NCBI GenBank assembly: GCA_015227615.1 | Contig: JAALGZ010000077.1 | Span: forward strand, 35,830 to 99,829 | Source: Labyrinthula sp. Ha | Taxonomy: Eukaryota > Sar > Bigyra > Labyrinthulida > Labyrinthulaceae | Reading direction: 5' to 3' | Length of the DNA stretch: 64,000 nt | Part shown: piece after piece, positions 24,200 through 35,244 of the stretch | Numbering within the stretch: the stretch's first letter is position 1 | How the letters are laid out: every line of letters begins with the position of its first letter | Notes under the pieces: model-generated | What the model saw: the letters and a program-made list of their open reading frames with translations, nothing else | The model's database searches: none | What the model was told of the DNA's origin: nothing | Translations under genes and position numbers: made by a program

Positions 24200-24878
24200 C
24201 TAGAATATGTTATCAGAAAGGTTGAACATGAATTCTTCTTTGATTTCTCTGCTGTCAGTTCCTCCGTCTAATTTAAATTGAGCAAATCCTTTTCTGCATA
24301 TGTTTATATAGGAGTTTAGATCACGATATTGAAATTTCTGGAGTCGTAGTTTTGCAGAGAGTTTTAAAGTTTGCTTGTCCTTCTCATAATGAAACCTGAT
24401 TGCATTGTAACCTTGGAATAAAGATTCAGCATTGCCCACACAATGTACCAGCTCTACAGTCATGGTCATCGTAAGTATGTGTTTAACATCACTAACATCA
24501 CTTGCATATTGGAGTTTAGCGTCATAGAAATGTTCTTCTTCATAGCAGGCCACTACATCATCGTCGATTTTTTATACATGTGCTTTCATGGGTATCTTGA
24601 ACAAATCAAAATACGCTTCATTGGAAAATTTTTGTTTAGTGTTGAACTGCTGCAATATTGAATGGATTGGAACCTTTAGCTTTTCGAATCATCTCCTTGG
24701 CCACTTCTGAATGTTTTTTGTCTTTCTCTACTAGCTGGTGAGGATGTACATGGTAATTGATATACATAGATAAGTGTTTCTTTCCAAGATAAGCTAGAAG
24801 TGATGCCTGCCACTCTCTGAAGATAACTCTTTGGGTTCCAAGTTTAGGCAACTGATTATCCTGCTTCTCATAGTTCAT
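24200..24878 (-). pseudogene. copia gag fragments, right copy
   Basis: Frames 24636-24878 and 24200-24553, matching the left copy apart from one residue (Glu for Val near the start of the second). The same frame change and TAA separate them. Confidence 0.6.
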
Positions 24879-25090
24879 GATTCTGCTTTTATTGTCTTTT
24901 GTCTTGGATTTTTGTCTTTTGGTTTATTTGCTACTCGTTTTATTTCGTAGGATACCTGGGAGTACAACTTTGGAATAGTGTTCGTGTACCCCTCTCCAAC
25001 ACTTGACATACTTGAAGTGCAAACATTACCAAAATCGTGTGACAGTCTTGCTAGTATCGCGAAAACAATGCCAAAAGAGAAATTAGACAA
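24875..25090 (-). other. Leader open frame before gag, right copy
   Basis: 71 codons identical to the left copy, again ending in a TGA that overlaps the gag ATG. Confidence 0.25.
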
Positions 25091-25246
25091 CTTGTTTATT
25101 TGTTTATCTCTTCGAATATTTTCTTTAAATAAATATGATATCGGTCAAAGAAGTTATTTAGTATATGAGTAATTTATGGATAAAAATTATTCTCTCAAGT
25201 TATTGTCCCTTACTTCCGGACACTTTTAGAACCAGATTTATCTCGA

Positions 25247-25284
25247 TCTTGGCTCATAAGTTGAAGGCTTTTAGGCTCTTAACC
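25247..25284 (-). promoter_or_regulatory. Primer-binding site matching a half tRNA-Lys, right copy
   Basis: Identical to the site at 20066-20103 and directly next to LTR C. Confidence 0.55.
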
Positions 25285-25433
25285 TATTGACACAAGCTGT
25301 GTTTTTGCTTATTTTTACGTATTAAGTCTGATGATACCCACCTTTACAAACTAAACTAACTCCTACGGTACTACTTTAACTATCTTCACTTTAAATACCG
25401 CAACCTCAATACAACACACAACACACAACAACA
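25285..25433 (-). repeat. LTR C (5' LTR of the right copia copy)
   Basis: 149 bp, matching LTR B throughout; similarity stops after CAACAACA at 25433, where flanking DNA begins with TAATT. This fixes the outer end of the LTR. Confidence 0.75.
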
Positions 25434-25438
25434 TAATT
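25434..25438. repeat. Right target-site duplication TAATT
   Basis: Same five bases as at 14921-14925, directly outside LTR C. Confidence 0.5.
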
Positions 25439-28400
25439 CTTTAAAGTTTTCCTTGGGACTTAGTTCAAGCTTAACGGCATCACTTATATTGTACCCTTTT
25501 TTCTGGGAAAAGAACATTACGTACTAAGCATACTGCCGAAAGGTTTGAAGTTAGTGCCTTTTAATTTATTACAAAATGTCTTTCTGTAACAAACATAAGA
25601 TAGACTACCTTTTATTGTGGCTTTATTTATACAGAGTTCCTGTCGCAATGTGTTAATGGATTTGTAACTTCAATCGAAATTATGGAGTAAAGAGACAAGT
25701 AGTTGTTCTATAACTTGTAGTTTAGAATGATTTCTTAAGGTCGATGAGGGGTTCCATGATATGTACAATTTTTATGTTCCCATAACGGGATCACACAAGT
25801 TATAGATGCTCCATAAAAAGCCGGCATTTTTTCTTTATGTATTAGCTCGTGACCTCGTTGAAAGTTCAGCTACCCTAAAAATACAGAAAGGTGATTACCT
25901 GAAATCTATAAGAATTAATTTTTTGCTGCTGGAAAAAGTGCTAAGATGAAAATACACAAGTAGATCTTCGCCACAAGACTCTTAATATGAAATGCTTTCA
26001 TCTCACATCGCCGCTTGATAGAGGATTCTTTCTAACTGGGCAGTACCAACTCATAATTATGGTTCCTTTCAACTCTGCCGTCTTAAGGTTACTTTTCTGA
26101 GAAGGTTATTACAGGATATTGATTGACCATTGTCTTAAAGGGCACTGAACCCCATCTTGGTCGGTCTCTTCATTATCAAACAATCTATAAAAAAGTCACA
26201 ATGAAAACAAACACCTTGATTAAAAAGATTGGTATATATCACACTAATGACAACAGAGTATATTCAAATGGTCTGTAATTTGTTCAAAGCTTTATCATTG
26301 ATATTTGATCTGGAATTAATAATTTCTCGCGGCTGATAATTTTCTTTGCTTTTTTCTTGCTTTTATATGTTGCTCTGCAGAGTGAAAGCTCCACGTTGAG
26401 TAATTGAGGGTATTCAAAACTACTTAAAACCCCCTCAACGCTCGCATTGGATGTTTGAAATGGATTCCTCATTCAATTTCTCAACGAATTACTTGTTTTT
26501 CATTCCCTCCTCGCTCAATACAGTACCTAGTCTCGCTCATTTAGGTCGATCAGTTCCTCATTTCTAACTCACTTCTTATTCAATATCATATCGAGAATTT
26601 CTCAGACGTACATAGTCAGGCGTAAGCTCCTAGAAATTTGCAAGTTGTCCTAGCTGAGAGCTGGCTTTGCGCTCCTATTTATTTGCCTCTTCCCATGATC
26701 TGTATATCTTAATTCTGATTCAACTTCGTTTTGGATAAATTCTATACTTCTAGCCGTTTGGGCAAAATTGCTCAACGCCCTGGAAGGTTATTTCAATTAA
26801 GACCCAAAAGTTTCTAAATATACTTTGTCAAGGAGAATACTACTTGTTCTTGTTTGTGAGATAAGCAAAAAAAAACTTATCGGGAACTTTTCTCATATCT
26901 TCCTCTTGTTTCTCATATATCTATTCTTAGGTATATGGTGAAGTAGTCGAAGTTTGGTTTTTGTCAGATTTATTTGGAAAGCTTTTTAGATGATATGAAT
27001 GTTACTTTAAGCCTTTTATTTTCTAGAAGGGGGGGGGGGATAATTCTGATGAGCTATGTCTTCTGTTTCGAGAATACGATGTTTATGTTTATTTTATCTA
27101 GGCTTCCTTGCTTCGATGTTTTAGTACTTTATTCTGGCGACATGTTCTTATATAAAAGGTTAGACTAAAATGTGGTTAGTACTAGAACTAGAAAACAGCT
27201 GAACTTGTTCATGTTGCTAGCTGATCTTCTAAATGCTCAGATACTACTTTCTTCACAAAAACTAAATCGTGTCTTTTGTTATATTTTTTCATTTTTACAG
27301 TATCTTGAAATTTAATCTTTCAACACCCTAATCTGGTACACAAACGCACCAGATCACTATATTTTTATTGTGCTCTAGTTGAAACATTAGTTCTAGATGC
27401 TGCTGCATCTCATCAATGTCCTTAGTCAGATGGATTGAAGTTCCCTACTGGAAAAAGTAAATACACCCTCTGTAGTTTTTATGGTGTTCGATAAAAACAC
27501 CTTCTGTTCCTTAACATGATAGTTCCTGTGATTCTTTGAAATCATACGAGTTTAGTTCATGTGGCGTGGGCATATCTAGAGAAGTTTCAGGGTCGCAATT
27601 ATTACTTTCAGTTAGGTTGCAAGAGACTACCAATGCTATGAGTTAAGAGGGTTATCACTTTTGTTAAGGCAGGTTTGTTTATGCTAGGCATACATATGTC
27701 AAGAAGCGTGTCATCCCTCGTTGGTCTAATCATTCTCATACTTTTTAAATTGCACATACTGTCCCAGAAAAGAGACAAGATGTACTGTTTTCTGAAACGT
27801 AAGCAAGTCTTTTTCTCCGGAAAAGCACAAACAACCGAACATTGGGGCAAGGATTCAACACACCTGCTATTTATATGCAATTAATCAAAACAAAAAATAC
27901 GGTAATTTTATAACTCCTATCCTAACAAACTAGCAAAAGCTTTTTCTGTAGGCTTTATCTTTTGTAGTGTGTGTATTTTAACAGACCTCCTATTTTAGGC
28001 TATTCTTTTCGATTTGTATGAATGAATTTCTCAAAATAAGGGAACAATATTATATGAAAGGGGAAATATATGTACAAAAGAAAAAGATGGTATAAAAAAA
28101 TATTTCTAATCAGACCACATCGGGCAAAGGATCATTCTTACAAAATTCCCAGAGCAACCTCAAACAGACAAAATTAATGATATCTTGAAGCTATTTTTTG
28201 CACTCAATTAAAACGTTCGACCTGATTTTACACGTTCTACAATGCGAAAAAATAAAGAATTTTTTTTATTAAGACATCAAGTCAAACAGCACGCAGCCCA
28301 GTACCAGTATAGGAGAAAGTAGAAGAAGTACAAGATGTTGAGTAATATGGCACAGTTGACGTTCTTGAAGATAACCTAACACTAGGTGCGACCAAAATGA

Positions 28401-29083
28401 AATAATATTTAGTCCATTGATGAGGCATAGGGTAAGTTTTATAAAATAAAATTATGCAACAGGAACACCTATAGTCTCTACTATAACAAAACATATTAGT
28501 GCTTTAGCTATCTTCTTCAAGTGCAGCAAACAAGCTTCACTCATTCAAGTTCTTACTCACTTCATGAAATTCATGATGGGGGATTATAATTGAAAAATGT
28601 ATTTTACAACCTTCTGATCATGGTTAATTTTGAAGCCAAACTAGAAAATTCCTTTATATGATGAAGGCAAATTACATATTCTTGACATTGTTTCCTTAAA
28701 ATTATCGAGTTTTCGTGTTTCTTCCCCTGAATATTCTTGAGATGATTCTTTACTGTTTCGTAATCTGTTGAATCTGGATATTAGAAAAGTTTCGTTTATT
28801 GCATATGTTACAAATACTCTGTATAAGGTCCATTTACGTTCTTGCTCGTCTTTTTCTCGCTAGCTGTACCAACATTGCTCCTTTATGGGGGGTTCACCTG
28901 AGTATTCTGGTTTGGTATTATTTGAATTTTTATTTCTGTTTTAAAAATTGGAATTATATTACACTTATTATTAAAAGATCAATGAGAAAATTGTTATGAA
29001 ATAGGCTGGTTTGTAAAAATATCTCTGTTTACAGCAAAGTAAAGTTTTGCTGGTAAACAGTGTTGCATTACCATAAATAGAAA
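25439..29083. other. Intergenic region, no gene seen
   Basis: Only short frames without motifs (for example 26284-26472 and 27608-27880, minus strand). A run of nine Gs lies near 27030. I see no tRNA, repeat array or transposon protein. Confidence 0.45.
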
Positions 29084-31050
29084 ATGGAAACCATTCGAGG
29101 ATCTATCGAAGCAAGCAATCAATTCATATCAAAGAATCATGTAAACCTTAACTTCCGAGCCTTGACTTCCGATGAAATATCCACTTTGAAACAGTTTCAC
29201 AATACTAGTAAAACATTTTCGCCTTAATTTTTCAGGTACTTCTCAGGACTTCAACAATATCAAAGTTCTGATGGAGAATCCCCCTTTGGATATTTCCCTT
29301 TTTCGAAACAACCACTTTTCCGGTTTTATTTTCCTTGGGGAATTTATAAAAAACTCAACAGTAAAAACGAAAGATGGGTTTCCTCTTCCCTGTGGCGTTT
29401 ATAATTCAGTTTTGGATAACTGTGTACTTCTTGGATGTTCAAGAATATCCAACTGTTCTCTAATTTCTACTTGCTATATTGAAAAGAAGTGTATTTTATT
29501 GAATTGTGGAACAATAACTGTAGATTTATTTTTTCATAAGCTTATAGAGAGGTATTTCAAGTTTTGGAATTGGGCAGGATGTTAAAGTTGTGAACTCTGC
29601 TGGAGGTAGAAAAGTTTGCTTCGATCCTGACCTTTCGTTTAACCAAATCTCAAAAAATATTTTATCAAAAGAAAGATATATCTCAGATACTTTAAAATCC
29701 CTTCCAGTTTGCTTTTTCAATATAATCAAAGAAAACTGTTTTCTCTCTTTGACAACAGCCAAAGATATATTCCTAGATAGAAACAATACCTTTGAAAATT
29801 CTACGCTGAAAGATGCTCTTTTCTTGGAAAAAAATAAAGTAAAAAGCTCTACTATTGAATATTCTATAATCAAGAAACAATGTGAATTCACTGATTCCAA
29901 CATTTCAAGAAGTTTTATTTTTCCTGAAACTATTATAGATTCATACGCAAAAATAAAAAGCTCTGTTCTAGGGCCTTTGAGTCATATATCTCAAGGAGAA
30001 GTATCATACAGTGTTTTAGGGCCACTAGTAGGTTTTAATCATACGGCCACTCTTACTGCATGCTATTGGCCTTCTGGTAAAGGCAATGTTTCACTTGGTG
30101 CTTTAATTGGTTCAAACCATACTAGCAGAAAACCAGATCAAGAGTTTTTTTCTGGAGAAGGAATATTTTTTGGATTAGGTTCGATAGTGAAGTATCCTTG
30201 TAACTTACTAGACTCGCCATATAGTTTAATAGCAACTGGTGTCACCGTTTTACCTCAAAAAATATCTTTTCCTTTTAGTTTAATAACCTCTGAGGAAATG
30301 ATTCCTGGTTGGATGTTGAAACAAGGATTGTATACCATATTTCGAAATCAACTAAAGTTTCTTCAAAGAAGTGTAAAGTTACAGAGCTTAATTTTTGAAG
30401 ACTCAAAGGAACAAATAAATTTGATTTGTGGAATATTTAGACCAGAGATTATGGCTCTGGTCTATGAAGCAAATGAAAGGATCAAAGAATATTTTAATAG
30501 TGGAAAAGAAATTGAAGGTCTAGGAAAGCAAATAGTTTCAAAGACTAATTTGAAAGCTGCGAAGGATGTATATACCTTTTGGCTAGAGCTTGATGCACTG
30601 GAAGAAGTCGTTTTAAGAAGTGGAAGTAAAGAAGAGTTGAGAACTGTTCTTGAGGAAATAAAAGAATCATCCTTGATTGATGAGTTTGATATTTTAAGTA
30701 AATGCAAACAAGATAATTCCTTCACTGGTCTTGTATCTAAGAAGAAGTTTACTGAAAATAACAAAGTTCTGAAAGGTAATTGGTGGGAAATACAAAAAAG
30801 TAGTTTGAAAGAGTTAATTACAAAAACCAGCGAAGAAGAAACTTTAATATCTATATATAAAGAAAAACTCGATACAATGCTAAAATATATTGTTGAAGGG
30901 AAAAGAAAAGATGATATACGAGGACCAAAAATACTACCCGAATATTCTGAATATCACATCACGTCGGAAGATGATGATATTGTGATCACAGTAAAGAAGC
31001 AAATAGAGATAAAGAAAGGAGCAGTTGAGAAGAAATTCCAGAATAACTAA
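29084..31050 (+). CDS. DUF4954 left-handed beta-helix protein (bacterial-type family), three exons
   Basis: Exons 29084-29207, 29236-29519 and 29548-31050 give 636 residues, close to bacterial members. The first exon holds FRALTSDEISTLKQFHNTS, the family's opening (LTPEEIxQLxxxGNxA). The second has FSGFIFLGEF and short repeated turns such as NSVLDNCVLLGCSRISNCSL, typical of hexapeptide beta-helix coils. The third has GIGQDVKVVNSAGGRKV, GALIGSNHTSRKPDQE and GEGIFFGLGSIVKYP, strongly conserved in the family, then a helical tail. Such domains resemble the acyl or sugar-nucleotide transferase beta helix, but no reaction is known to me. From memory the family is mainly in Bacteroidetes and spirochaetes. 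The frame joins well across both 28-nt introns. The 3' end overlaps the sorting nexin's stop on the other strand. Confidence 0.85.
29208..29235 (+). other. Predicted 28-nt intron
   Basis: GTAAAA to TTTTTCAG, phase 1, containing an in-frame TAA. Removing it joins the family's amino-terminal motif in one frame, with Ser encoded across the junction. Confidence 0.8.
29520..29547 (+). other. Predicted 28-nt intron
   Basis: GTAGAT to CTTATAG, phase 0. It moves the frame by one, exactly as needed to join CGTIT to the conserved GIGQDVKVVNSAGG block. Confidence 0.8.
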
Positions 31051-32243
31051 GTCGTGTCGATAACTTTTAGAGCATTTTCCCAAACATGTTTTGTCTTTTC
31101 ATACTCTTCTATTTTAATCTGGACAAAACTCTTCAAACCTTTGAGGATGATCCTGAAGTGTTCAACTGTTGAAGATTCCAAATTTGCTTTTAATCTCTCT
31201 GTTGCCGTTTCCAAATCAACCTGAAGAGATTTTGTTTGAGATACTGCTCTCTTATACATCTCATTAGCACTTACATCTCCTTGATCTTTCGATAAGCAAT
31301 TATTAGCCTCTACTAAAGCTTTTTCATATTTCGCCTTTATGCTTTTTCTTACTTCTAATGCGCTCTGAATCGAATCTAAAAACCTCAAACAATCAGAAAA
31401 TGTATTTTCAACTTCGAATATTTTCCTGTGTCTCTGTTCCTTCATTATTTGATTTAAATCAGAGAACGAGGAGGATATTGCATTCAATTCTTTTGAATCA
31501 AAACAATGAGGATCTTTGTCTGGAAATGCAAGAGATAGCAAGGCAAAATATTGTTGAAAGTCTGTAAATAAAGTAGCCAGTTTAGCATCCTCTCTCTGTA
31601 TTTTCTGCAAATTAGTTTTTACATCTTCACAAAATGGTTTTATATTCTGAAAGTATCTTTCACTTTTGGTAATTAATATTTCTTCTTCATTGTTTGCTTT
31701 AGATTTTGTTGAAACAAACGATTTCACAGATGACAAGGAACTCTTTAAGTTGTTTATGTATTCTTTTCCTTTAACTAAAGGAGTTATATTTTCATCAGAT
31801 TTGTAGGTCTCAAATTCCCGAGAATCAAACTGGAGAAATATTTTCAGCTTATTATCTGTTATGAACAGAGGATTAGCAGCTACACGCGAAAGAAACTTTT
31901 CTAACTCCATTTGTCTACTTTGAATAAAAGTATTTTCTTCATATTTTGTTTTCGAAAGCTCATTCTCTTCTTTAAATGTATATGTCTTCAAAGAATGCCT
32001 TAAATTCTTCATGAAATGCTTCTCAGGTAGAGAAGGAATTATTGCACCAGGATATGTTTGTAAAAGATGTGCCTGAAGCCATAAAAAGTCACTATATCTC
32101 CTAACCACCTGGAAATTTTTAGATTCAAAATGTTCTATATTGGTCTTAGAGGAGATTTTATAAGTTACATATGACTTAATCCCTTCTCCCTGCTTCATAG
32201 GATCAGAGACTGTTATCTTGAGATATTCTACGGAGTTGTTCAT
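31047..32243 (-). CDS. Sorting nexin of the SNX1/SNX2 (Vps5) type: PX plus BAR domain
   Basis: 398 residues, no intron seen. Residues 5-140 form a PX domain, which binds phosphatidylinositol 3-phosphate on endosomes: RRYSDFLWLQAHL at 48-60 with the lipid-contacting Arg, and the PGAIIPSLPEK loop at 65-75. Residues about 170-398 are a helical coiled region like the BAR domain (SNX-BAR) that bends membranes; it contains FSDLNQIMKEQRHRKIFEVEN and a terminal KSFVQIKIEEYEKTKHVWE. By family, it would be the membrane-coat part of retromer in endosome-to-Golgi recycling. It is shorter than animal SNX1 (over 500 residues) because the variable amino-terminal tail is missing. It could equally be SNX5/6- or Vps5-like. 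ATG start at 32241-32243. The stop overlaps the DUF4954 stop. Confidence 0.85.
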   Translation of the reverse strand: MNNSVEYLKITVSDPMKQGEGIKSYVTYKISSKTNIEHFESKNFQVVRRYSDFLWLQAHLLQTYPGAIIPSLPEKHFMKNLRHSLKTYTFKEENELSKTKYEENTFIQSRQMELEKFLSRVAANPLFITDNKLKIFLQFDSREFETYKSDENITPLVKGKEYINNLKSSLSSVKSFVSTKSKANNEEEILITKSERYFQNIKPFCEDVKTNLQKIQREDAKLATLFTDFQQYFALLSLAFPDKDPHCFDSKELNAISSSFSDLNQIMKEQRHRKIFEVENTFSDCLRFLDSIQSALEVRKSIKAKYEKALVEANNCLSKDQGDVSANEMYKRAVSQTKSLQVDLETATERLKANLESSTVEHFRIILKGLKSFVQIKIEEYEKTKHVWENALKVIDTT

Positions 32244-32630
32244 TCTTGTCTAGTTTAATATGATTGGTGGAAATGGCTAATGAAATAACGTACTTTTTTC
32301 CCATTGGTGCATTACTGCAGTATTCGGGTTATTGAAGAAAGTAGGATTTAGTTTTATACACGCCGGTGTTTTACACTAGCTTCTTCTCATTGGCGTGATT
32401 GTAAATTTCACAAAATTAAAATTCTAAATAAGTGAAATCAAATCAATAAAAAGTTAAAACTGTATCAAGATTGTGAAAGCACGATGTTCAGCTACAAGAA
32501 AATATGAAATGAAACCTCGATCATGTTGATCTATCTCTATTGCTGCATGTATTCAAACAAGAATTACATTATTTTTTAAGTTGTTCAAACATTTTTCAGT
32601 TAGATTTTCTTATATATAAAAGATAAAGAA

Positions 32631-32857
32631 GAAAGCTCAAGACGTTGCACTGAAGTTTAATTTATATTTATATATGAAAATAAAAAGAAAGCTCAAGATG
32701 TTCCCCTGAAGTCTAAATTATATATATATAAAGGAAAAGAAAGGAAAGCTTAACATGTTTTATATAACTGAAAGTTTAATTTATATTTTGAAAAGAAAAT
32801 GAAAACTCAACACGTTTTATATAATAAAAACTTCAAAAAAAATAAGTCATTTTCAAA
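32631..32857. repeat. Four-copy tandem repeat, period 56-57 bp
   Basis: Diverged units begin GAAAGCTCAAGACG at 32631, GAAAGCTCAAGATG at 32687, GAAAGCTTAACATG at 32744 and GAAAACTCAACACG at 32801. Each is followed by a GAAGTTTAATTTATAT-like stretch and an A-rich end. Confidence 0.8.
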
Positions 32858-32886
32858 ATTTTTGCTTAACTAAATTTTATTTTCAA

Positions 32887-32978
32887 AAGGGATGGGTTTA
32901 GGGCGAGTTTTTGGAAAAAAATATTTTAATTTGAGAAGGGATGGGATTTATGTTGGGCGTTTGGAAAAAATATATATG
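32887..32978. repeat. Two-copy repeat, period about 49 bp
   Basis: AAGGGATGGGTTTAGGGCG at 32887 recurs as AAGGGATGGGATTTATG...GGGCG at 32936, each followed by TTTGGAAAAAA and an AT run. Confidence 0.65.
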
Positions 32979-32979
32979 G

Positions 32980-33057
32980 ATAAAGTTCAAGTAAAGAGTT
33001 CAACAATAAAGTTCAGGTTAAGAGTTCAAGAATAGAGTTTAAGTCAAGAGTTCAAGG
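32980..33057. repeat. Three-copy tandem repeat, unit 26 bp
   Basis: ATAAAGTTCAAGTAAAGAGT at 32980, ATAAAGTTCAGGTTAAGAGT at 33006 and ATAGAGTTTAAGTCAAGAGT at 33032, each ending TCAA plus two bases. Confidence 0.85.
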
Positions 33058-34028
33058 AAAATATTACTTGATTACTTCTTAATTTTTTCTTGAGGTTAAG
33101 TTCAGACGCGATTGATTCTTTTCAACGCCAACCTTATATATTCTTTTTCTTTTGGCTGTTGATTTGATGTTTAAATTTGATTCCTAGTTCACTGCTATTT
33201 CTTGACTTAGATCTGTTACTTCTTCAAGCTCTGGGTCATAGAAAACCACATCCGGATTATTACGAAATGATTTACACATCGTTCTCATGGCTGCAAAAGT
33301 TTTACGTGAACCTTTGTTCGTCTGAGATGCTTCAGTGCACAGCAACTTAGCTTCAGCCAACATTTTACAATATTTACTTGAAGGTTTGACTGGTGCTTTG
33401 AAGTTTTTCAGATCTGGAACTTGGTCTCTAAGCTCCATCGTCGTCGATTTTATTGTAGGACTCTTGCCCAATGTTGTCAATGCTTTCTTGTGCAAAGGAT
33501 GATTCTGGTGCTTCCACCTAGACAACAAATATTTTGGATCAAAAAAAATCTAGACCAAGCCGAACATATATCCTTGCAAAATGTTTAAATGGCAAATCCA
33601 TATTGGTCCACACTTAAAATATGTGAGTTGGAAAATTTGAACCATTCTTCTTAGCCAGTTTTACGATGAAGTTTCTTTCCTGGTTCTTATCCTTCACCTC
33701 AATTTCAACGTCAGGTTTATATATTCACACATATATGTACAATACATCTCCCTACTCTCTTTCTTAAGAGAATTCCCAATCTCAGATGAAAGTTTGGCAT
33801 CAGATTTTAACAGTTATCTTAGCTTCTTGATAGTGACATTGACATATTTCTGAACAAGCACATCATGATAATTTACAGCTTCATCCAACATCCATTCCAG
33901 TTGAGATTTTTTCAAAGTGTCCCCACTCTTGAAACTACTATGCATAGATTCAACTCTTTGTGAAGCTTTGTTGTTGAAAGTTAAGCTTTTTTGTGTGAAA
34001 GTCCAACAAATGGAATTTTTTTCTTTAA

Positions 34029-34322
34029 TTATTTTTTTTGGAAATCTTGTTGAGGTGGGTTTTGGTAACGTTTGAGCAGGGTTTCAATAAAAGGTACGAG
34101 TGTAGATGGTGGAGTGAATGTTTCGCACAGGATTTTATTTAAGCTTACCCTGAAATGTGACAAATCTTCACCAGACAAAGACTTGCAACGCGAAGATAAA
34201 CTGGCAAGCAAATGCTTCAGACATTGAATGTGAGTAGAGTGAAGCTCCCTAACAGCTTTCGCAACTGATCTAGATCCATCGCTCATGATCACCTTGGCAA
34301 CTGCAGGGCCAAGAAATCTCAA
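34029..34322 (-). pseudogene. MULE transposase catalytic-domain fragment
   Basis: 97 codons with AVAKVIMSDGSRSVAKAV followed by HIQCLKHLLASL. In MULE transposases this is the DD(E) catalytic Asp in a 'SDGS' turn followed by C-x2-H. The sequence just upstream (GKQVRRRKGLRFLG) is open in the same frame, so the fragment's true start lies before 34322. Confidence 0.5.
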
Positions 34323-35244
34323 GCCTTTTCTACGCCTAACCTGTTTTCCGTTTTCATAAAGCTACATTCAAAGAAAATGGATCCGAAGAAGCAATCGACA
34401 CCCACTGGGCTCATTACCAACAATTCATCGCGGGATTTATCGTATGTTAGTCCTGCGTTGATACATAGCTGTGTCTAACGTGTACTTGTAGTATAGCTTA
34501 GTTGAAATACTGGCTACTTGCAATAATCAGGTCGTATTGAAACTGGTCGCGATAGTTTGGGCACTTGTAATAGCCATTTGTAATATGACATTACTGTTGT
34601 TATTAACCGTTAATCAGTACAAAAAGAAAGAAATTTAAAAGGACACAAGTTTATTATAAAGAGAAATTTATATACTTTACTGGGATTTATTTTACAAATG
34701 GACATATATCTTCTCTTATTTATCTACTTTACATGTTTTCGACCGTTACTCTTCACTTCATTGTATTCTCTTCAATTCGGGTACACAAACTATACACTGT
34801 TTCAATCCGGATTTAGCTCTATTTATTATAGACCGTCGGAACGATTACGTGGGTCGTATCTATCTGGATACAGTCGCTGTAGATGTATGCTAGTTGTTTC
34901 TGTTCTGGTTAATGATATGTTAATCCAAGAAGCTGTGCCTTGTCCTTAGCTGATATATTGAAGTAGAGTTCGAATTTTCCACCTCTGGCTTGACAACGAT
35001 GATCACATTGGACAAATACCTCCATATTACTATCTCCTAAGTCTTCCCTGTTGCTTCTTGCTCTCAACATGCCACGTTTGATGAAAGATTTGTTACACAT
35101 GCTTCCTGGAAATATCCTGTGAGGAGCTGATTCTGCTGCAGCCATTGAAGTTTCAGCTCTACCTAATGTATGTAAACATTCTAGCTCAATTTCTGTTAAG
35201 TTAGTTAAGTACTTCTTTACTCTTGAAATCTTTCTAAAGCCAAG

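Larger units (their letters stand above)
20104..25433 (-). mobile_element. Right copia retrotransposon copy, defective, tandem duplicate of the left
   Basis: Same structure, shifted by exactly 5181 bp: every open frame of the left copy from pol to the leader has its partner at +5181. It carries the same frame shifts, the same TGA in the knuckle, the same Asp-to-Asn in protease and the same 290-bp insert. New insertions would not share these lesions, so it arose by duplication of the already dead element. Confidence 0.85.

Noticed and set aside
27608-27880. 90-codon minus-strand frame as a gene
   Set aside because: It resembles nothing known, has an opposing frame of similar length and could not be extended by a plausible intron.
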